A program made the position numbers and the translations under genes. Shown here in pieces: positions 1-7,000 of a stretch of DNA of 64,000 nucleotides (position 1 is the first letter of the stretch; each line of letters begins with the position of its first letter). Origin of the DNA: a bacterium (GTDB lineage Bacteria; Zhuqueibacterota; QNDG01; JAFGCO01); contig JAFGCO010000042.1 of assembly GCA_016932575.1 (NCBI GenBank), positions 1 to 64,000 on the forward strand, given 5' to 3'. The notes under the pieces were generated by a model. The model ran no database searches and was not told where the DNA came from. It saw only the letters and a list, made by a program, of their open reading frames with translations.

Positions 1-87
1 GAGTAGAAGAGTAGAAGAGTAGAAGAGTAGAAGAGTAGAAGAGTAGAAGAGTAGAAGAGTAGAAGAGTAGAAGAGTAGAAGAGTAGA
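1..87. repeat. Octanucleotide tandem repeat
   Basis: The unit GAGTAGAA is repeated ten times without a mismatch, followed by a 7-base partial unit. The array begins at the window edge, so its full length is unknown. No ORF runs through it and no role is evident. An 8-bp unit is not a multiple of three, so copy-number change would shift the frame of any gene running into it from the left. Confidence 0.97.
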
Positions 88-184
88 TCCCCCTTCCTAA
101 GCATAGCTGAGGGTTCCCCTTCAAAGGGGAACTCCCTTATCTCCCCTTGAGGGGAGACCCTCCGCGTCAGCCGAGGAAGAGGGG
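88..184. repeat. Nested inverted-repeat element
   Basis: Two internal hairpins are visible: GTTCCCCTT-CA-AAGGGGAAC and CTCCCC-TTGA-GGGGAG. They are enclosed by outer arms CCCCCTTCCT near 89-98 and AGGAAGAGGGG near 174-184, with GAGGGT and ACCCTC pairing between. The whole segment can fold into a branched structure. It looks like a non-coding palindromic repeat or small non-autonomous element. I see no transposase and no other full copy in this window. Confidence 0.6.
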
Positions 185-288
185 TGTAAATTTGGCGGGG
201 TAAGGAGTGGACACATAAACTCATCAACTCATTTACCCATCTACTGATTCTTTACTACTTGCGATCCGTGGTCCATGGTCTGAAGACT

Positions 289-330
289 GAAACGGAGCAT
301 GGGAGAAACGGAGAGGGGAGAATATCACAG
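289..330 (+). repeat. Purine-rich dispersed repeat, copy 1
   Basis: A G/A-rich block beginning GAAACGGAGCATGGGAGA recurs almost unchanged at 31002-31020 and in diverged form at 1452-1486. It sits directly before an AT-rich repeat copy, the same order as near 1450-1690. Non-coding; function unknown. Confidence 0.7.
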
Positions 331-333
331 ATA

Positions 334-511
334 AAAGACAAAGAGAACCTGTGGATAGGTGGTAAAAAAATACCAAATAACAAAATCCAAATGACAAATA
401 AATTCCAAATTCCAATGACCAAAATCGCAAACAAAGAAAAGTGTGTTTGGAATTTGTTTTTTGTGATTTGGATATTGTTTGATTTTTGATATTTGGTATT
501 TGTGATTTTCC
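334..511. repeat. AT-rich interspersed repeat, copy 1
   Basis: The block starts with AAAGACAAAGAGAAC and continues as short motifs such as AATTCCAAAT, ACAAATAAATTCCAA and CAATGACCAAAATC. A second half then contains TTTGGAATTTG and GATATTTGGTATTTGTGATT, roughly the reverse complement of the first half. The element can therefore form a long imperfect hairpin. A second copy lies at 1538-1690. Short open frames on both strands here are by-products of the AT-rich repeat. Confidence 0.8.
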
Positions 512-571
512 AACTGTGCTTATTACATATTCAATCCATCTTTTTCTATTCATTAAACTGAATTTTAATCC

Positions 572-1321
572 ATGATTTTCCAAAGATATGATCAGCAGTG
601 GGTAGGACGATTCGATACTTTATTGTCCGAATCCCGTCTGGTTCATGGCTTCAGTACACGAAAAGGCGGTATAAGCAGTGCGCCTTTTGATTCTTTGAAT
701 CTGGGGATCAATACATTCGATGATTCAAAAAATGTATCCATCAACCGGCGGAGGTTTTTGCATCTTTTAGGTGTATCGGAAGAACAACTGATTTGTCCCA
801 AGCAGATTCATGGAGACAGGGTGGCTGTAATCAATGTACAGCCGGAGTATTCCCAAACAGACGCCATGATAACCAAAACAATGAATGTGGCTCTTTCAAT
901 TCAGGTGGCCGATTGTGTTCCTGTTTTTTTTTATGATCCTTCTGTGCCATGTATCGGTTTGGCACATGCAGGCTGGCGGGGCACTGCCGCTCGAATCACA
1001 TGGAAAACAGTAAACACCATGGTTCGTTCTTTTAAAGCGGATCCGAAATCGATAAGGGCGTTTATCGGCCCTTCCATTGGACCATGCTGCTATCAGGTTG
1101 GGAAAGAGGTGCAACCCCGGTTTCATAGTCAGTATGTCTTTCATGATCATCTGGATTTATGGGGATGCAACCGTGATCAATGTCAGGAAGCCGGAATTCT
1201 TGATCAGCATATACAAATAAGCGGTGTCTGTACCCGCTGCAATCCGGAATTCTTTTTTTCACATCGGGCGAGTGGCGGTAAAACCGGCAGAATGATGGCA
1301 GTCATAATGCTTAGGGAATAA
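572..1321 (+). CDS. pgeF: Peptidoglycan editing factor PgeF (YfiH/laccase-domain family)
   Basis: A 249-residue cytoplasmic protein of the YfiH/DUF152 family, once annotated as polyphenol oxidase or laccase. Characterised members are purine nucleoside phosphorylases/adenosine deaminases or hydrolyse mis-incorporated residues from peptidoglycan precursors. The metal-site motifs are all present: CPKQIHGD near residue 72, QVADCVPVFFYD near 113 and GLAHAGWRGT near 131, followed by FIGPSIGPCCYQVG. Length is normal for the family. The start ATG has no clear Shine-Dalgarno sequence, but no better start lies nearby. It stands alone between two repeat clusters, so context adds nothing about function. 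Confidence 0.93.
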   Translation: MIFQRYDQQWVGRFDTLLSESRLVHGFSTRKGGISSAPFDSLNLGINTFDDSKNVSINRRRFLHLLGVSEEQLICPKQIHGDRVAVINVQPEYSQTDAMITKTMNVALSIQVADCVPVFFYDPSVPCIGLAHAGWRGTAARITWKTVNTMVRSFKADPKSIRAFIGPSIGPCCYQVGKEVQPRFHSQYVFHDHLDLWGCNRDQCQEAGILDQHIQISGVCTRCNPEFFFSHRASGGKTGRMMAVIMLRE

Positions 1322-1537
1322 AAGCAGAAAGAAGCGGGTATCGGGAGATAGCGGAAATAAGGGAATATGGGAGAGGGGGTCGTAGAGTCAAAAGAAACAA
1401 GACATAGACAGGGAAATAGGGGATATACGGGCAATAGAGGGGATGTAAACGGTGAAACGGAGCAGGGGAGAGACGGAGAAACGGAGAAAGAAAGAATCAA
1501 GAAGCAAGAAAATAATCAAGAAACAAGACAAATAATT
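1322..1537 (+). repeat. Purine-rich dispersed repeat, copy 2
   Basis: A strongly G/A-rich tract on the + strand directly after the pgeF stop. It contains GTGAAACGGAGCAGGGGAGA at 1452 and tracts of the type CAAGAAACAAGAC. Related blocks occur at 289, 14749, 16077 and 30952. No convincing gene lies inside it. Confidence 0.7.
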
Positions 1538-1690
1538 AAAGACAAAGAGAACGTATGGATTGGTGGCGTGAAAATTCCAAATTTAAAATTCCAAATTTCA
1601 AATAAATTCCAATGACCAAAATCACAAACAAATAAAGTATGTTTGTAATTTGGATATTGTTTATTTGTGACTTGGTATTTGTGATTTTTC
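1538..1690. repeat. AT-rich interspersed repeat, copy 2
   Basis: Shares with 334-511 the opening AAAGACAAAGAGAAC, the following TGGATTGGTGG-like stretch, the AAATTCCAAAT motifs and the closing TTGGTATTTGTGATTTTT. The two halves are again near-complementary. It is followed at 1690-1720 by a GTCGACCGTCAGCGGTC-like block of short overlapping palindromes. Non-coding. Confidence 0.8.
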
Positions 1691-1833
1691 GACCGTCGAC
1701 CGTCAGCGGTCTGCGGTCTTTGGGGTGCGTCGTAGAGTCGTTGTTTGAGAGGCCGAGGATAGAAGAAGATCAAAAGATCAAAGAAATAAGAGTGACGGAC
1801 CCAAACAAGGGCGGGTATCGGATTCAACAGATC

Positions 1834-1870
1834 AAAAAAAAAGGGGACTGCATAAAAGTTGCAAATCCCC
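1834..1870 (-). terminator. Rho-independent terminator for the 1900-2643 gene
   Basis: Read on the - strand: GGGGATTTGCA, a 7-base loop, TGCAGTCCCC, then a run of nine T (the A-run at 1834-1842). It lies about 30 bases beyond the stop codon of the - strand gene, as expected for an intrinsic terminator. Confidence 0.85.
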
Positions 1871-1899
1871 TTTCATATTCATATACAGTTGTTATATTT

Positions 1900-2643
1900 T
1901 TACAGGGTCAACAGATATCCGGCTGTGATTTCAAAATCCGGAGCTCCGTCATCCACGCCGAATCCGAGAGCGCCGCGGACACGGCCTCCTCCCATATTGT
2001 AATCCATACCGGCACTGAGCATCATGAAATCGAATTCACTCTTAATAACCATTTCACCGACGATATCGAATTTTTTATCCATTGGATAAATGACGCCGGC
2101 TCCGATTTCCAATGAAGATTCACGGTCGTCTCCTGCTTCATAAAAAATCAAGGCAAGATTTCCTGTAATAACAATGCCGCCTTCCAGCTGGTGACGAACG
2201 GCTCCGTATCCCCCGAAGTTAAAATTTCCCTGCGATACATCTTCAGAGCCTATGGGCAGAGTGAGCATACCGCCGGTAGAAAATTGGGTGTCCTTATTAT
2301 CAGAAAGTTTATACCTTGCGTAAACAGCCAGATCTGATAGTCCGCTTTGCCCTTTTCCATGCTCATGGCTAATGCTCAGAAAACCCAGACTGCCAAGCAG
2401 CTCGATTTTCTTATTTAAAGCAAAACCTCCATAAGATCCTATTTTTAGTACATTCTGACCTTCGTATGTATCATATATTAATCCGGGTTGGACATGATGT
2501 GTTTTTGCAATGGGGGCATCAATAAGATAAGACTGAAACAGGCGTACATTGTCTGCACCTGTCTGGGCAAAACCCGATAAAACAAATACAAACAGTAAAG
2601 CAGCAATTCCTGAAATTAAAAGATTTCTTTTGCGATCAACCAT
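1900..2643 (-). CDS. Outer-membrane beta-barrel-like protein, unknown function
   Basis: The ATG at 2643 gives 247 residues and is preceded at ideal distance by AAGGAGG; an upstream in-frame ATG at 2673 has no such site. The N-terminus is a signal peptide: MVDRKRNLLISG, a hydrophobic core and a cut near GFAQTGA. The rest is alternating polar/hydrophobic strands rich in glycine, such as GSYGGFALNKKIELLGSLGF and GEMVIKSEFDFMMLSAGMDY, and the protein ends in a short hydrophobic strand (ITAGYLLTL). This suggests a small transmembrane barrel, but I do not recognise the family. It is monocistronic, with its own terminator and an inverted repeat upstream of the ribosome site. Confidence 0.75.
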   Translation of the reverse strand: MVDRKRNLLISGIAALLFVFVLSGFAQTGADNVRLFQSYLIDAPIAKTHHVQPGLIYDTYEGQNVLKIGSYGGFALNKKIELLGSLGFLSISHEHGKGQSGLSDLAVYARYKLSDNKDTQFSTGGMLTLPIGSEDVSQGNFNFGGYGAVRHQLEGGIVITGNLALIFYEAGDDRESSLEIGAGVIYPMDKKFDIVGEMVIKSEFDFMMLSAGMDYNMGGGRVRGALGFGVDDGAPDFEITAGYLLTL

Positions 2644-2665
2644 GGCTCGCCTCCTTAATAAATGG

Positions 2666-2685
2666 TTTATCAACTGGTTGATAAA
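2666..2685. promoter_or_regulatory. Perfect inverted repeat in the leader of the - strand barrel gene
   Basis: TTTATCAAC-TG-GTTGATAAA has 9-base arms and a 2-base spacer, about 10 bases upstream of the Shine-Dalgarno site of the 1900-2643 gene. The tiny spacer favours a protein-binding operator over an RNA hairpin. No regulator is encoded nearby. Confidence 0.55.
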
Positions 2686-2854
2686 ATGTATGGAACCTTT
2701 TATTTACTGTCAAGATGAATTTTATTTTTTTTTGTTTTTATTGATTTTCCCCCGGCTATTTTTTTATTGCTTCTCATGATTGAAAACTGTATAATACAAT
2801 TCATATTTAATATACAGGAATTTCTTGATATATGAAACAGGGCAGGCGGACCGG

Positions 2855-2878
2855 ATTGATATAAACATTGATATAAAC
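2855..2878. repeat. Two tandem 12-bp units in a divergent intergenic region
   Basis: ATTGATATAAAC occurs twice head to tail. It lies in the 344-base gap between the divergent genes starting at 2643 (-) and 2988 (+), where promoters for both must lie. It may be a regulator-binding repeat. I could not read a convincing sigma-70 promoter in the gap. Confidence 0.5.
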
Positions 2879-2987
2879 ATAGTGGAACAAGAATGACAAA
2901 TATCCAAACTTAAATGCCAAATCCTGTCTGATACGGGAACCATTGACAGATCAAGGCGGGTGATTAAAAAAGTCAGGAGTCATTTCA

Positions 2988-3695
2988 ATGAATAAAAAAT
3001 GTTTCTATCATGTCATTCTTTGTATTTCCTTTTTCAATATTGTTCATGCACAATCCTCATCACGATCGTTGAGTGCGGGAATAAGTGCAGGCCTGGGAAT
3101 TCCGGTGTTTAATGCGGTTTTTCGTGATTATTGGAATAAGGGTGGCAATGTAGGACTGGAATTTCAGCTTTATTTAAGCAGCAGAATCGCTTTTTGTCCC
3201 AGAGTATGCTATCATCGGTTCGAATTAAATCAGAATCGTATTCAGGATGATCTGGGCTCATCTGTAGCGGAAAGTGGTGGTCAGATACATTTCAAGCACG
3301 GTCGTAGGGATGCATGGGAAACGGGTGCAAGCTTCCAGTTATATTTGTCGCAGCCAGAGGATGTTGTTGATTTCTATTTGACATTCGGGGGCAGCTATTG
3401 TGCTGTTCTGTATGATGATGTACAGGGTGTGTTTGAAAAAGACGACCAGAAATTTATCGAAATATTGCGGGACAAAGTATCTTTTCATGGATATGGCCCG
3501 CAAGGCGGATTCGGTCTGGAATATTGGCTTAATCAGCGACTTTGTGTTTTTGGTGAAGCCCAGCTTCATTTTTTAATCGCTTCGCTTGCTGCAAACCGAC
3601 CTGAGAATGATGACGAGATAGAATATGTGTTTTATTATGACAGTAAATATATGGCATTTATCTCTGTGTTATGGGGAATTCGCTTTGATTTTTAA
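2988..3695 (+). CDS. Predicted outer-membrane protein, unknown function
   Basis: A 235-residue protein with an evident signal peptide: MNKKCFYHVILCISFFN followed by a likely cut at VHAQ-SSS. The body has amphipathic strands (GISAGLGIPVFNAVF, GGNVGLEFQLYLSSR, GGFGLEYWLNQRLCVFGE) and ends in a strand finishing with F (WGIRFDF), typical of outer-membrane barrels handled by BamA. No enzyme motif is visible. It resembles the porin-family/outer-membrane beta-barrel proteins common in FCB genomes, a similarity of style rather than a family match. Confidence 0.7.
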   Translation: MNKKCFYHVILCISFFNIVHAQSSSRSLSAGISAGLGIPVFNAVFRDYWNKGGNVGLEFQLYLSSRIAFCPRVCYHRFELNQNRIQDDLGSSVAESGGQIHFKHGRRDAWETGASFQLYLSQPEDVVDFYLTFGGSYCAVLYDDVQGVFEKDDQKFIEILRDKVSFHGYGPQGGFGLEYWLNQRLCVFGEAQLHFLIASLAANRPENDDEIEYVFYYDSKYMAFISVLWGIRFDF

Positions 3696-4005
3696 TCCTG
3701 ACCAGGTTGTCAATACTTCCGTCAGATCCGTTTTTATTATGGAAATGATCACAATATCTGCTAAAAATTTGCATGTCGTAAATAGCGCAAAGATGTCCTG
3801 ACGCTTTAAGAAAGATTTTCAGCAAAAAGCCCCTTTTTTTATTCCGCTGTTTCTAAGAATTTAAGTAAAACTTCCCTCAGGAAAAAGTGTCGATTGTCAG
3901 GTAGGCAAGAATTGCCGTTATCCTTTAAAAAATACAAAAAAACAGGAGTGTAATAATGCTATAAAAATAAATTAAACAATATATTATAAGACTATATAAT
4001 TGTTG
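3696..4005. other. Intergenic region upstream of the giant surface protein
   Basis: About 310 bases, increasingly AT-rich towards the right end. It contains a TGATCA at 3746-3751 but no open frame or strong hairpin. It leads into the sigma-54-type promoter at 4006. Confidence 0.5.
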
Positions 4006-4021
4006 TGGCATGAGCATTGCT
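4006..4021 (+). promoter_or_regulatory. Sigma-54-type promoter (-24/-12)
   Basis: TGGCAT-GAGCA-TTGCT matches the sigma-54 consensus TGGCAY-N5-TTGCW at every defined position, with exact spacing between GG and GC. Transcription would start near 4032, about 50 bases upstream of the preferred start of the giant surface protein. Confidence 0.7.
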
Positions 4022-4082
4022 TGAAAGGGGATAGAAAATTCAGGTTGTGCCAATTTTACAGAAGAAAATGAAGAGGAATTCA

Positions 4083-7000
4083 ATGTCACAGCAAACAAAA
4101 AGTCGTCTCGGGGAAATTGTTAGAATCTTATATGTGATATTTTGCTTTCCAGTCCTGTTGACAGGCGCTTCAGCGACAGTTACATGGAATCCAAATACGG
4201 AGTCGGATCTGGCGGGTTATCAGGTTCATTATGGTACCAGCCCTGGTGTTTATTCGACGATTGTCGATGTCGAAAATGTGACTGAATACAAAGCTCAAAA
4301 TCTGGTGATCGGTCAGACATATTACTTTGCAGTGACCGCATATGACAACAGCGGAAATGTCAGTGATTACTCCGAAGAGGTCAGTTATACAGCGCAGGAC
4401 GGTGTTCCCCCGACCGTGAGCAAGGCATATCTTCTGGATGTCGATCGTTTGAAAGTTATTTATTCAGAATCTGTTGATGAAGTTACCGCTGAACAAGTCA
4501 GTAATTATTCCATTAACAATAGTATTGCAATTCAGCAGGTTGAATTGCAGCCTGATCAAATCAGCGTTATTATCTATACCATTCAGCATGCAAATGGCAA
4601 TTATACATTGACAATTAACAATGTCACGGATTGTGCGCCAATTCCCAATGCAATTGCGCCGAATACGACAGCCACTTACAGCTGGGACCAAAATGATGAA
4701 ACCAAACCCACTGTGACCTCTGTGGCGCTTGTCGGCACGGATCATGTGCAGGTTAATTTCAGTGAACCTGTTGAGCAGAATTCTGCAAAGACATTAAGCA
4801 ATTACCAAATTTCAGGCGGTATCAGTATTTCAAGTGCCAGCTTGACAGATGATTTTATGTCTGTTATATTAACAACATCACAACACACACCGGGCAGCAG
4901 TTATACAATTTCTATCAGCAATGTTAAAGATGCGGCATCGAATGTCATGAATTCTGTTTCCAAGTCATATACGGCGCCTTCAGCGAATGCAGAAGCACCG
5001 CGTCTGATTGCCGTGCAGGCGGTTAATCAGAATGTGGTCGAAGTTCAATTCAGTGAGACGGTCAGCCAGACCACTGCCCAGAATGCGGGCAATTACAGTA
5101 TTCAGCCGGGAATTACAGTGATCAGCGCTTCATTGAATGCTGATAAAACCACAGTGACACTGTCAACCACTGCGCACAGCAGTGGTGATTATACGATTAC
5201 TGTCAGCGGTGTTCAGGATCAAGGGCAGCCACCACTTACCATGAATGGCGCACAATTGTCATACAATTATACACCCCCCGATAATGTTAAACCCCAGGTT
5301 GTTGATGTTGAAATCAGCAATGGCACACTTTTATTAGTCAAATTTAACGAATTGATCGATCAAAGTTCAGCCGCCAATGTCAATAATTATCAGATCAGTC
5401 CGGCAGTGTCTGTTTTAAATGCGGCCATGGACAATACGGGCATGAATGTCTATCTTATTACTGAAGAGCATCCGGCGGGGGATTTCAATCTGTCCATTTC
5501 AGGTGTAAAAGATCTCGCCCAGAATGTGATGAACAATACTTCAAGAACATATACATATGTTCCGCCGGACCGCACGCCCCCTGTGTTAACCGGCGCTGTT
5601 ATTGAAGGGGCTTCTTTTTTAGAGTTGGCCTTTAATGAGGAACTGGACCGTAACTCCGCTCAGACAATTGGCAATTATACCGTTTCTCCTTCTGTCAGTG
5701 TCACTCAGGCCGATTTGGTGAATGGAAATCATGTCTATCTTAAGACCGGGACGCATCAGTCCGGACAAAATTATACCATTACTGTCAATGGTGTCCGGGA
5801 TAAGGCCATGAATGTCATTCAATCAGGCAGCAACACAGCTTCTTATCAGGCCCCGATTGTGGATAATATTTCACCCCTTTTATCCAGTGTTGAAGTGCTG
5901 GGAGCAAAATCCATTCAATTGACATTCAGTGAGGCAATGGAAGAAGCCAGTGCCTGCCAGACAGGAAATTACAGTATTAACGGGATTACAGTCCAGGGAG
6001 CATCAATGGATCTTTCCAAGCGGACTGTTTATCTTAAGACGAGTGAACATCAGCCGGGTGTGCAGTATAAAGTGAATGTTGCCAATGTCAAAGATTTGGC
6101 AGGGAATACGGTTCCCTCAACGCAAAGCAAAATATATACACTGCCGGCTCAGGATACGCAGCCTCCACGGGTGAAAGAAGTCGATTTGCTTGGTGATGAT
6201 GTGGTGGTGATCTATTTTGATGAATCTGTGGATGCGACTTCAGCGGCACAAAAAGGCAACTATGATATCAATGGCGGCATCTCTATTCTCAGCATCAATA
6301 TTACAGGCGGTAACACTGAAGTTTGGCTCGAGACATCTGTTCATCAGAGGGGAACATATCAACTCACGGTCCGAAATATCAAAGATCAAACTGATAATGC
6401 GATGACAGCCAATACATATGAATATCAGTATTCACCGCCCGATAACGATCCGCCGGTATTGCTGGATGTCGAGGTGATTTCTCCATATACACTGGAGTTG
6501 CAGTTCAATGAAGCTCTGGATCCTGTGACTGCAGAGAATGTATCCATTTATAAAGTTGAGAATTCTGTTAATCAAGAGGTGCTGTCCGTAACCAAAGCGA
6601 TACTCGACAGAACCAACACCAAGGTTACTTTAATTACGAGTGAGCATATTCCGGGAAGTTACACGGTGACTGTCGATGGTGTAAAAGATGGGAACAGCGG
6701 TAATGTTTCAGGCAGTTTGTCTCTCGCCTATCCCTATACTCCCGCAGATAAGACACCCCCGGTTATCGAATTGGCGAGCCTAGAAACCAGCACATTACTG
6801 GCTATCCAGTTCAGTGAAGCTCTGGAAGCAGTAAGTGCTACTAAAAAAGCCAATTACACCATAAACAACGACATTACAGTCAAAAGTGTTTTTCTGAGCT
6901 CAGAGGGAGATGTCATGCTCGAAACCACAGAGCATGCAGCGGGTGAGTACACGCTGACCGTGAATGGTGTGAGAGACGCTTCCAATAATACGATTCAGCC

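Noticed and set aside
1639-2115. 158-codon + strand frame opposite the barrel gene
   Set aside because: It runs through a repeat, the terminator and the antisense of a signal-peptide protein; no ribosome site or family.
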